Below are positions 1 to 7,355 of a stretch of DNA of 9,309 nt, piece after piece; within the stretch, counting starts at the first letter, position 1; each line of letters starts with the position of its first letter. The notes beneath the pieces were generated by a model. The model made no database searches. It saw only the letters and a list, made by a program, of their open reading frames with translations, and had not been told where the DNA came from. The position numbers were made by a program, and so were the translations under genes. Source of the DNA: JAKPCT01 sp029553165 (GTDB lineage: Bacteria; Bacillota; UBA4882; UBA8346); the NCBI GenBank assembly GCA_035359995.1, contig DAORZT010000078.1, positions 1-9,309 on the forward strand, read 5' to 3'.

Positions 1-1857
1 TAATTCTCCTGTAAAATTCGGAAACTCTTTCTGTAATTTCTTCTTCAATTCGGTAAATTCCTTTATTTTCTGTTTTAATTCTTCATCAGTTAAACTTTTA
101 CCTGCTTCATCACGCCCCAAAGATATTTGGGTTGTCAATATTTGAATCTTCTCCTGAAGCCGTAACATTGCGATTCGGTTTAACAGACCGTCAACATCAG
201 TCTGGTAATCTTTGATCTGCAATTCAGCAACTAGGCTCGCGGCTGTTTCTCTCAAGGAACTGCTAATCTCTTCAAGTACTGTGATATTTTCATTATTAGC
301 AATATCTAATTTCAATAATTCCGAGAATAACTCCCGCCACGGCTCAAAATAAAGTTCTTCAGGCCTTAATTCTTCTTTAATTCGCTCAAATTTATCATAT
401 TCCTGCAAAGCGATTTGTAAAAGTTCTTTTTCAGCTTTAAAAATCGCTTTTTGTAAAGGCGACAGTTCTTCAAGTGCCGTAATACCTATATTAGTGCTAT
501 TTTTTTCGTTAGTATCTTTATTATTATTTCTATTATTATAATTAATATCCAAAATCTGAGTTTTTTTCCTGTTATTCAGACGCCATTTTTTTAAATCTTC
601 AAAAATTGACGTTTCACTGACCCCTATTTCCCGCGACAACTTCCTGACATATTCTTCTATTTCGGTACTACTTCCCAAGGTGGCAACAATTGGAATGATC
701 TCATTAACAACAGCAGCTTTTCCTTGAGTTGTTTTCAGGTCATGGCTTTTTACTGACAATTTAATCCGATAATCAACAAAATTTAATGCCTGGTCCAACA
801 GTTCTTTAAAAGCAGCCGGACCATATTTCCTGATCAATGAGTCCGGATCTTCCCCTTCAGGTAATATTACTATCTTGACGGTTAACCCTGCTTCCCGTAA
901 AATTTCGAGCCCTTTAACAGTAGCCTTTTGACCGGCTGCATCAGCATCATAAGCTAATATTGCTTCAGGGGCATAACGCTTGATCAGCTTTGCCTGTTGC
1001 AATGTTAAAGCTGTTCCCAATGAAGCCACCGTATTGGTAAAACCTGCTTGGTGAGCCTGGAGAACATCGATATTACCTTCGACAAAGATCGCCCGTTGTT
1101 CCCGCCTGATCGAATCCTTAGCAAGATGAATTCCGTAGAGGCTCTGACCTTTATGAAAAATACTTGATTCAGGCGAATTTAAATACTTTGGGGCGTTGGC
1201 ATTATTATTAATAATCCGGCCACCAAAACCACAAATATTTCCTCTCGGATCAAATATCGGAAAAATGATCCGTTCTCTAAAGCGATCAAAGAAACTATTT
1301 TCGCCAAAACCCAATAAGCCTAACTTTTCGGCTTTTTCCAACGAAACATTTTTCTGACGAAGAATGTTTGTCAAATTGGTCCATCCCGGCAAGGCATATC
1401 CCAGATTAAATTTACTCCAAATCTCCTGATTAATTCCTCGATTATTTAAATACTCTTGAGCAACCTTTCCGTGATCGGGGTTCAACAGACATTGGTTATA
1501 ATAGTATGCCGCTAATTTATTAATTTTGTAAAGTTCTGTTTTAGATTGGTCTTCATCAGTATGATCATCTGTTTGCCAGCTGATTCCGGCCCGTTCTGCC
1601 AACTTCTTAGCTGCAGCCATGAAATCAAGATTTTCGACTTTCATAATAAAACTGATCACATCGCCCCCGGCTCCGCAACCAAAACAGTAAAAGAATTGCC
1701 GGTCAGGATTTACATTAAACGAAGGGGTCTTTTCATTATGAAACGGACACAACCCAATTAATGACCGTCCGGCTCGTTTTAGGGTAACATACTCTGAAAT
1801 TACATCAGCAATATTGTTCTTCTCTTTAATTTCTTGGATTAATTGTTGATGTTCCAT
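1..1857 (-). CDS. dnaG: DNA primase DnaG (C-terminus cut off by the window edge)
   Basis: DnaG makes the short RNA primers for lagging-strand synthesis and docks on the replicative helicase. The frame is open from an ATG at 1857 to base 1 without a stop, giving 619 visible residues. A CHC2-type zinc finger is formed by C37, H40, C58 and C61. The catalytic core includes R192-F-R-E-R196 followed by GFGGR near 210-214. The TOPRIM fold shows E260-G and D264, the D304-A-D306 pair in a YDADAAG motif, and D337-P-D339. Residue 262 is Asn where EGYMDV is usual. An Asn-rich linker (about 436-458) precedes a helical helicase-binding domain. Family members are usually about 580-620 residues, so little is missing. 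The Shine-Dalgarno is weak (GAAGTG-like), which would suit a low-abundance primase. The gene lies 47 bases past the rodZ terminator; no convincing promoter was seen in that gap. The family call is very secure. Confidence 0.97.
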   Translation of the reverse strand, partial: MEHQQLIQEIKEKNNIADVISEYVTLKRAGRSLIGLCPFHNEKTPSFNVNPDRQFFYCFGCGAGGDVISFIMKVENLDFMAAAKKLAERAGISWQTDDHTDEDQSKTELYKINKLAAYYYNQCLLNPDHGKVAQEYLNNRGINQEIWSKFNLGYALPGWTNLTNILRQKNVSLEKAEKLGLLGFGENSFFDRFRERIIFPIFDPRGNICGFGGRIINNNANAPKYLNSPESSIFHKGQSLYGIHLAKDSIRREQRAIFVEGNIDVLQAHQAGFTNTVASLGTALTLQQAKLIKRYAPEAILAYDADAAGQKATVKGLEILREAGLTVKIVILPEGEDPDSLIRKYGPAAFKELLDQALNFVDYRIKLSVKSHDLKTTQGKAAVVNEIIPIVATLGSSTEIEEYVRKLSREIGVSETSIFEDLKKWRLNNRKKTQILDINYNNRNNNKDTNEKNSTNIGITALEELSPLQKAIFKAEKELLQIALQEYDKFERIKEELRPEELYFEPWRELFSELLKLDIANNENITVLEEISSSLRETAASLVAELQIKDYQTDVDGLLNRIAMLRLQEKIQILTTQISLGRDEAGKSLTDEELKQKIKEFTELKKKLQKEFPNFTGEL

Positions 1858-1904
1858 TTCAATATTTCACTTCTTATCTTTAAAAATATTAACTCCGGAT
1901 TGCG

Positions 1905-1925
1905 AAAAAAAACGCCTTACGGCGT
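1905..1925 (-). terminator. Compact intrinsic terminator overlapping the rodZ stop codon
   Basis: Read on the minus strand, a 5-bp stem ACGCC/GGCGT closes a GTAA loop, which has the GNRA tetraloop form, and is followed at once by a run of T residues (1911-1905). The loop contains the TAA stop codon of rodZ, so the terminator begins inside the coding sequence. It should end the rodZ transcript and separate it from dnaG. The stem is short but GC-rich, and the U-tract is good. Confidence 0.82.
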
Positions 1926-2849
1926 CATTACTAAACCTTCCGTGTTAAATTTAACAGTCTTTGGAATTCCTCGTTCTCCGATTTGACTGATTTCTTTACC
2001 ATTAAAGTATAATTTTATCCCTGCCGGGTTTCCGATTCGAATCTCTAACTGTTCCTTGGCAGTCCATACTTGTCGTGGAGTTTTGGAATCGAAGACAGCT
2101 CCGTTATTGAAAAAAATTGATTTACCGTCTGATTTTACTTGAACCCACACTTGTTCAGTGAACTCCGCAAAGACGGTCACCGGTGCCGGATAAATCTGGT
2201 CTGTAGTAACATCATCCTGATCAGCTTCGGCTTCATTTTCCGGCCTAAGATTAGCATCAGTCTCTGTAGTATTAATATTATCAGTATTTTCTGCGTTATC
2301 GTTCGCAACAACCCTATTTTCCGGTATGGTTGTCTCGCGTTCAAGGTTATCGGTTACTTGATTGCCCCCATTCAACTTCGGCAATACCAACATCAAACCC
2401 AATAATATAATAATTACTGTCAATGCGATAACAAGTTTTGAGAGATTACGGTTGGTCTTCTTACTCTTCTTAGCATTTTTATTCTTGGGTTTAATCTTTT
2501 TTTTGGGGTTTTCATTTTCATGAGAATTATCACTTGGCACGCTTTTTTGGGGTTTGGGCTGACTTTTTCTCTTATTACTTAACTTTTCCAACTCTAAACG
2601 CGCTTGGTTTTCTTGCTCCAGTTTTAAGTTATTATACTTTTCGACTACCTCTTGTCCATCCAAACCGATTGCATTAGCATAACTGGCAATAAATCCTTTA
2701 CGATAAACCTCGCCAGGAATCACCTCCAAATCCCCTTCTTCAATTGCTTGAAGATAACGAAGACGGATTTTGGTAATCTCCTGAACGTCCTCTAAGCGGA
2801 TCTTCCTTGCCTCTCTCTCTTTACGGAGGTATACTCCAATCTCTTTCAC
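1917..2849 (-). CDS. rodZ: RodZ-like cell-shape protein (HTH, one membrane helix, DUF4115)
   Basis: RodZ is a bitopic membrane protein that links the MreB cytoskeleton to the wall-elongation machinery. This 310-residue protein has the full family layout. It starts with a cytoplasmic Xre-like helix-turn-helix domain (about 1-66), which in RodZ serves protein contact. A Lys-rich linker (about 93-133) leads to one transmembrane helix (about 137-157). A long acidic, Asn/Glu/Asp/Thr-rich extracytoplasmic linker (about 165-218) leads to a beta-rich DUF4115 domain (about 222-303). The positive charge before the helix and the acidic tail after it fit an N-in, C-out topology. The start is GTG at 2849, chosen because AGGAGG lies 6 bases upstream. 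The gene follows ftsK after a 163-base AT-rich spacer that contains several short dyads. No mreB is visible in the window. Confidence 0.93.
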   Translation of the reverse strand: MKEIGVYLRKEREARKIRLEDVQEITKIRLRYLQAIEEGDLEVIPGEVYRKGFIASYANAIGLDGQEVVEKYNNLKLEQENQARLELEKLSNKRKSQPKPQKSVPSDNSHENENPKKKIKPKNKNAKKSKKTNRNLSKLVIALTVIIILLGLMLVLPKLNGGNQVTDNLERETTIPENRVVANDNAENTDNINTTETDANLRPENEAEADQDDVTTDQIYPAPVTVFAEFTEQVWVQVKSDGKSIFFNNGAVFDSKTPRQVWTAKEQLEIRIGNPAGIKLYFNGKEISQIGERGIPKTVKFNTEGLVMTP

Positions 2850-2855
2850 CGGAAA

Positions 2856-2861
2856 CCTCCT
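2856..2861 (-). promoter_or_regulatory. Ribosome binding site fixing the GTG start of rodZ
   Basis: AGGAGG on the minus strand lies 6 bases before the GTG at 2849. It is a full anti-Shine-Dalgarno match at the right distance, which supports the GTG start. Confidence 0.85.
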
Positions 2862-2882
2862 TTACTAAAATATTATAGTAAA
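2861..2882 (-). promoter_or_regulatory. Inverted repeat with a TATAAT box just upstream of the rodZ ribosome binding site
   Basis: A perfect 7-bp inverted repeat, TTTACTA and TAGTAAA, is separated by 8 bases and abuts the rodZ Shine-Dalgarno. A TATAAT hexamer on the minus strand begins inside the left arm and could be a -10 element, giving a leader of about 20 bases. I found no acceptable TTGACA-like -35 at 16-18 bases. It could be an activator-dependent promoter, an operator, a weak mRNA hairpin or chance in AT-rich DNA. Confidence 0.3.
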
Positions 2883-3012
2883 TCAAACAACGGTATAATT
2901 TATACTTAAAGTTACTTAGTTTCGCGGTTTTTTCAAATATTGTATAATATGTTAACTTCAATGATGTATATATTCTCTGGTTAAACTAAAGATCCTTCTT
3001 CAAAAATTTAAT

Positions 3013-5205
3013 TCATCCCTGACTGCGCATTCTAATTTCCTCCATCTGACGCGCAGTAATATGAACTTCGCGTGGTTTGCTTCCTTCGTAGGGGCCAACT
3101 ATTCCTTTCGATTCCATCATATCTACTAAACGCGCCGCTCTGGTATAACCGATTCGCAAACGACGTTGTAAAATCGATGCCGAAGCTTGTCCGTGATCGA
3201 CCACAATTTTAACAGCATCCCAAAACAGCTCGTCTTCTTCCTCTTCAACTACTTTTTCGGTTTTTTCAGGGATATTTAAGAATTTCTCCTGATAATCCGG
3301 CTCGCCTTGTTCTTTCCAATGCTTGATAACAGCTTCTATTTCTTTTTCAACAACCAAAGCTCCTTGAACCCGCCGCGGTTTCATCGACCCGACCGGAGAA
3401 AAAAGCATATCGCCTCTCCCCAGTAAACGTTCGGCTCCCATACAGTCGAGGATGGTCCGTGAATCAACTTGTGAAGAAACCGCAAACGCAATTCGTGACG
3501 GGATATTGGCTTTGATCAATCCGGTAATGACATCGACCGAAGGACGCTGAGTAGCAACTACCAGATGGATTCCTGTTGCCCGGGCCATTTGCGCCAGCCG
3601 GCAGATCGAATCTTCTACTTCAACAGGTGCAACCATCATTAAATCTGCTAATTCGTCGATCAGAACAATGATAAAGGGAAGTTTTTCGGCTTCATCCTCC
3701 TGTAACGCATTGTACTTCTCGAGATCCCTGACTCGGGCTTCGGCAAATAATTTATAACGGCGCTCCATCTCATCAACGACCAGTTTGAGTGCACCTGATG
3801 CCTTTTTGGCTTCAGTAACGACCGGTGCTAATAAATGGGGTATTCCATTATACATCGACAACTCAACCATCTTCGGGTCAATCATGATGAATTTGACTTC
3901 ATTGGGAAATGCTTTAAACAGAACACTCATAATCAAAGTGTTAACACAAACACTCTTTCCGGACCCGGTTGCTCCGGCGATCAAAAGGTGTGGCATCTTG
4001 CCCAAATCGGCCAAAACCACCTCACCCGCAATATCTACCCCTAAAGCAACGCAAAGTTTACCTGAATCCCAAAAAGCCTTTGATTCAATCATATCCCTGA
4101 AAACAACAATTTGGGTTTCTTTATTGGGGACTTCCACTCCGATAGCAGCTTTTCCGGGAATTGGCGCTTCCAATCGAAGGCCTTTGGCCGCCAACGCTAA
4201 CGCCAGATCATCTGTCAAATTAACAATCTTACTGATCTTCACGCCCGGAGCCGGCTGTAAATCATATCTGGTAATCACCGGTCCGTGATGAACATCAATA
4301 ACTTTTACTTGAACTCCAAATTGAGCCAATGCCTCTTCAAGTTGCTTTGACTGATCGGGCATTTGACTGGTCTTACGGCTCCGACCCGCCGGTTTTTCAA
4401 TCAACTGAATATCTGGCAACTTATAAGGACCTGATTTCATCGGAGTCTTCGGAACGAAATCGATCGTATTATTATCTAAATCCTGATCCTCTTTTTTATT
4501 ATCTGATTTTAATGCATCCTTACGTTGTCCCTGATCGCGCATCATCTCTTGTAATGTCACCAGCACCTTATTTTGGGATTGCGGTGCGGCCGGAACTTCA
4601 TCTTCCGTTACTACTTTTACCTCTTTTCCCTTAGCTTTCTTGTTATTGGATTCTTCGTAACGGTTATCCTCCGAATTCATCTGAGGCAGCATACTCTTTA
4701 CAACCTCAATCAGCGGTTTTTCCAAAGCTAAGATAAAGGCAATTAACACTAAAATCACTAAAACAATTCCGGTCCCTAATTTACCAAAACAAGCAAGAAA
4801 AAGTTTGGTTAACAGATAGCCAATAACACCACAGCTTTTAATGGCAACCTCCCAATCAGAGTTTGTAATTGGGGCCTTACTGATAATATTTAAAAAAACC
4901 AATGCAAAAACCATTAAGAGCAATAGTGAGATTAAACGCCGATTGAAGAATCTAAGCTTCTTCCGACTGATTAACATTCCGCCAAAGATTGCAACAAAGA
5001 CCATCGGCAGGAAAGCGCCACGTTCGCCAAATAAATAGTAGATAACACGTTTAAGAATATCCCCAATAACTCCTGCGTTATCAAGATACATTGCTACAAC
5101 TGCCAATGACGCAAAACCAATTAGTAATACTCCTGTAATCTCTGCTTTTTGTTCCTTAAGCCGCTGGTTAGATTTTGAATTTGTTTTCCGTTTATAGCGA
5201 GGCAT
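3013..5205 (-). CDS. ftsK: DNA translocase FtsK/SpoIIIE
   Basis: This is a septum-anchored, hexameric ATP-driven pump that clears chromosomal DNA from the closing division or sporulation septum. The 730 residues carry the full set of domains. The N-terminal membrane part (about 23-160) has four or more hydrophobic stretches. A charged, low-complexity linker (about 175-280) follows. The alpha/beta motor has Walker A GATGSGKS at 411-418 and Walker B with D517-E518 in LIDELADLM. A C-terminal gamma winged helix (about 660-725) would read polar guide sequences in the DNA. B. subtilis SpoIIIE is slightly longer, at about 787 residues. The ATG at 5205 overlaps the TGA of the upstream transporter gene by one base (TGATG), and a GAAGGGGAAG ribosome site lies inside that gene, so coupled translation is likely. 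The sequence alone does not separate a vegetative FtsK role from a SpoIIIE role. Confidence 0.97.
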   Translation of the reverse strand: MPRYKRKTNSKSNQRLKEQKAEITGVLLIGFASLAVVAMYLDNAGVIGDILKRVIYYLFGERGAFLPMVFVAIFGGMLISRKKLRFFNRRLISLLLLMVFALVFLNIISKAPITNSDWEVAIKSCGVIGYLLTKLFLACFGKLGTGIVLVILVLIAFILALEKPLIEVVKSMLPQMNSEDNRYEESNNKKAKGKEVKVVTEDEVPAAPQSQNKVLVTLQEMMRDQGQRKDALKSDNKKEDQDLDNNTIDFVPKTPMKSGPYKLPDIQLIEKPAGRSRKTSQMPDQSKQLEEALAQFGVQVKVIDVHHGPVITRYDLQPAPGVKISKIVNLTDDLALALAAKGLRLEAPIPGKAAIGVEVPNKETQIVVFRDMIESKAFWDSGKLCVALGVDIAGEVVLADLGKMPHLLIAGATGSGKSVCVNTLIMSVLFKAFPNEVKFIMIDPKMVELSMYNGIPHLLAPVVTEAKKASGALKLVVDEMERRYKLFAEARVRDLEKYNALQEDEAEKLPFIIVLIDELADLMMVAPVEVEDSICRLAQMARATGIHLVVATQRPSVDVITGLIKANIPSRIAFAVSSQVDSRTILDCMGAERLLGRGDMLFSPVGSMKPRRVQGALVVEKEIEAVIKHWKEQGEPDYQEKFLNIPEKTEKVVEEEEDELFWDAVKIVVDHGQASASILQRRLRIGYTRAARLVDMMESKGIVGPYEGSKPREVHITARQMEEIRMRSQG

Positions 5206-6920
5206 CAGGCTTCCCCTTCTTCTAAAATCGCACTTGCAATATTAGCTGCATGAGCAGCGATCCGCTGTAAATTACTCAACATTTCTACATAGACAACTCC
5301 CGAACTGGGCCAACATTTTCCTTGATTTAGACGATGAATGTGATTTTGGCGCAGTTCCTCTTCCAGTTTATCAATATTTTCTTCACGGTTTAACAGTTGC
5401 TTTGATAATTCCGATTTATCTTCATAAAATGCCATGCAGGCTTTATTATAGAAGTCCATTGCCTTACCAAACATTAATTCGATTTCATTAATTGCCAGTT
5501 CCGAAAATTGCAATTTTTCAAGATACTTTTTTTCAGCCAGATTGGCAACATTATAAGCATGATCCCCCACCCGTTCGATATCGCTAACAATATGCAACAA
5601 TCCTGCTAAACGGTGCGATTGTTCTTCAGTTAACGAATTTTGGGATAATAATGCTGACAGATAAAAAGTGATCTGCTCCTGCATCTCATCAACAATCTCT
5701 TCATCACGACCGATACCGTCAAGTAAATGGATCTGTCCTTTGGAAAAGGCTAACCGGGCTGATTTTAACATCTCCCGGGTGATATTGGCCATCTGTTTGA
5801 TCTCATGACTTGCCAACATTAAGGCTAAGGCCGGAGTTTGCAGCGCTCTGCGGTCCAGATAAGTAGTGCCGTTAGTTCCGATTTTGCTTTTTTCAGAAAA
5901 GAAGGCTACCCCTAATTTAGAAGCAAGTAATGTAATCGGAAACCAAATAAAAATTACTGACAAATTATAGATGGTATTCGCCATTGCAATCTCCCAAATA
6001 TTAAACCACCGTTCGGTAGGAATAACATTGGGAATTTTGATATTAAAAACCACTGCAAAGAATTTTTGAAAAATCTGATATAACTGAACACTAAAATTGC
6101 TAACCATGTAAAAAGCAACCGGTAAAAAGGTTAACCAGATTAGACCAGTTATTAAATTGAATGAAAAATGCATCCAATTTGCTTTTTTGACGATTGGTTG
6201 GCGGTCCATTCCGACCAGCATGTTGATGAAAGTAGTGCCGATATTGGCCCCAATCACAATTGCAAATGCCCCGCTTAAAAAAGTTACCGGATTTAAAGCT
6301 ACTTGAAGACCGACCATACTTTGCGTCAATACAACAACCGTATTGCTACTACGAAAGATTGCCGCTAATCCTAATCCAACAAAAAAACAAAGCCACGGAT
6401 TGAGGATTATTCCTCTTAAAGCGTCAACCGCTAATGATTGCATCCCTAAGGTTTGAAAAGCATAATGAAAAATATAGAAACTAAGATACATCAGGCCTAA
6501 ATTAAACAATATTTGCCCCAGATAGTGCCAGCCACGCTTCTTTCCATAAAAATTCAACAGATAACCACAGAACAGCAATACAAATAAGAAAACACCAATA
6601 TTCAGCGACATCAATTGTGCAGTAACAGTCAGCCCCAAATTAACACCAAGCATGATACATAAAGCCGGCAATAAGCCAAGTAAGCCCGCATTAACCAAAC
6701 TGGAAACCGTTCCAAAAGTTAAGTAGTTACTTTGAAGCGCCGCTGCCATCGCGATGCCATTTAAAACACTTGGTAATGGTTTTCTAGATTGTTTTTCGAT
6801 GATGATCCTGATCTTTTCGCCGACTCTTTTTTGGACACCGTCTCCAAATCTTCCGATAGCTTGGAGAAACAGCCCTAACGCTCCTAAAATGATTAACAAT
6901 CCCTCAATAACCGCTGACAA
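5205..6920 (-). CDS. Na/Pi cotransporter-family membrane protein with PhoU-like C-terminal domain
   Basis: The 571 residues match the bacterial Na/Pi cotransporter (NptA/YjbB-like) layout: two inverted Na/Pi repeats in the membrane (about 5-340) and a cytoplasmic helical PhoU-like domain (about 360-568). The second repeat keeps the GANIGTT motif at 224-230. The hallmark QSSS-type substrate loops are altered: Q63-S-N-Y in the first repeat and R190-S-S-N in the second. The first GANIG is GVNLG (92-96). In the PhoU-like domain the first helix-pair motif E449-R-V-G-D453 is intact, while the second reads Q-R-I-A-A-H (552-557) and has lost the Asp. The start is TTG at 6920, backed by AGGAGG 8 bases upstream; no better ATG is present. 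The gene overlaps ftsK by one base and follows the ylzJ terminator. Phosphate transport is a family expectation only, because the key residues differ. Confidence 0.88.
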   Translation of the reverse strand: MSAVIEGLLIILGALGLFLQAIGRFGDGVQKRVGEKIRIIIEKQSRKPLPSVLNGIAMAAALQSNYLTFGTVSSLVNAGLLGLLPALCIMLGVNLGLTVTAQLMSLNIGVFLFVLLFCGYLLNFYGKKRGWHYLGQILFNLGLMYLSFYIFHYAFQTLGMQSLAVDALRGIILNPWLCFFVGLGLAAIFRSSNTVVVLTQSMVGLQVALNPVTFLSGAFAIVIGANIGTTFINMLVGMDRQPIVKKANWMHFSFNLITGLIWLTFLPVAFYMVSNFSVQLYQIFQKFFAVVFNIKIPNVIPTERWFNIWEIAMANTIYNLSVIFIWFPITLLASKLGVAFFSEKSKIGTNGTTYLDRRALQTPALALMLASHEIKQMANITREMLKSARLAFSKGQIHLLDGIGRDEEIVDEMQEQITFYLSALLSQNSLTEEQSHRLAGLLHIVSDIERVGDHAYNVANLAEKKYLEKLQFSELAINEIELMFGKAMDFYNKACMAFYEDKSELSKQLLNREENIDKLEEELRQNHIHRLNQGKCWPSSGVVYVEMLSNLQRIAAHAANIASAILEEGEA

Positions 6921-6928
6921 AGCTATGG

Positions 6929-6934
6929 CCTCCT
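6929..6934 (-). promoter_or_regulatory. Ribosome binding site fixing the TTG start of the transporter gene
   Basis: AGGAGG on the minus strand is 8 bases upstream of the TTG at 6920. This strong site decides the non-ATG start. Confidence 0.85.
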
Positions 6935-7060
6935 GTAAATAGATAACTCAAATCTAACTTAACGTTCAGTTACAATACATTCTTTAAATCTCCTGATTTT
7001 CCTGCATATTAATAATCAAAATTAAGCCTCATTCCCTCAAAATATTGTTCGCTTATGGCA

Positions 7061-7112
7061 AAACAAAAAACTCTAATCAGTAAAAAGATGATTATTTTAC
7101 TGTTAGAGTTTT
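7061..7112 (-). terminator. Intrinsic terminator after tepA-ylzJ
   Basis: Two arms, at 7070-7085 and 7095-7109, pair over about 15 bp (core ACTCTAA and CAGTAAAA with their complements) with a single bulged base and a loop of about 9 bases. Flanking A and T residues can lengthen the stem. On the minus strand the hairpin is followed by TTTTTTGTTTTG, a good U-tract. It lies 24 bases after the ylzJ stop and should separate tepA-ylzJ from the transporter-ftsK transcript. The T-rich flank on the other strand is interrupted, so it is mainly a leftward terminator. Confidence 0.88.
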
Positions 7113-7135
7113 GCTTTCTTTCATTAATATTAAAC

Positions 7136-7354
7136 TTAACTTTTATTTAATACTGAACCGGGTTGCCAATCAGGATTCAGATAATCTTGGGGGTTACTGC
7201 TGATAATTCTATTGATGATCAGTTCGCCACTGGATGAATGATGACAGATTAAACTCAGACTTCCTTGACGAACCTCGATTTCTGCCTGGTTTGTTTCGGG
7301 TAGAGCGTTATTTTCTTCAAAAATATATTCTTCAGGAATGATTGTATAGAGCAT
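7136..7354 (-). CDS. ylzJ: YlzJ-like small conserved protein
   Basis: This 72-residue protein has the YlzJ family signature at its N-terminus (MLYTIIPEEYIFEEN) and sits directly after tepA, the position ylzJ holds in Bacillus between tepA and spoIIIE. The function of the family is not known to me. I see no signal peptide, membrane helix or metal motif. The pattern of short beta-like stretches (for example GSLSLICHH) suggests a small soluble domain. The ATG at 7354 is preferred over a longer frame start at 7396, because that extension would overlap tepA by 41 bases and add 14 residues absent from the family. The chosen start lies one base past the tepA stop, and its AGGAGG site is inside the tepA 3' end, so translation is probably coupled. 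A terminator follows closely. Confidence 0.85.
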   Translation of the reverse strand: MLYTIIPEEYIFEENNALPETNQAEIEVRQGSLSLICHHSSSGELIINRIISSNPQDYLNPDWQPGSVLNKS

Positions 7355-7355
7355 C

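Noticed and set aside
1546..1761. 71-codon plus-strand frame
   Set aside because: It lies wholly inside dnaG on the opposite strand, over the conserved zinc-finger coding region, and its product has no recognisable features or ribosome site.
2936..2950. TATAAT on the plus strand as a rightward promoter
   Set aside because: No -35 element or rightward gene accompanies it. The DNA is simply AT-rich, and the box is part of a short dyad.
3785..4288. 167-codon plus-strand frame opposite ftsK
   Set aside because: It mirrors the conserved FtsK motor coding region, including Walker A. Codon pressure from the real gene explains the open frame.
6935..7046. Promoter or riboswitch in the leader of the transporter gene
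   Set aside because: The best pair (TTGAGG and GATTAT at 17 bases) matches only 4 of 6 in each box. A TAACT/AGTTA dyad at 6955-6972 is short, and I saw no known riboswitch core. A promoter must exist near here unless the terminator is leaky, but I cannot place it.
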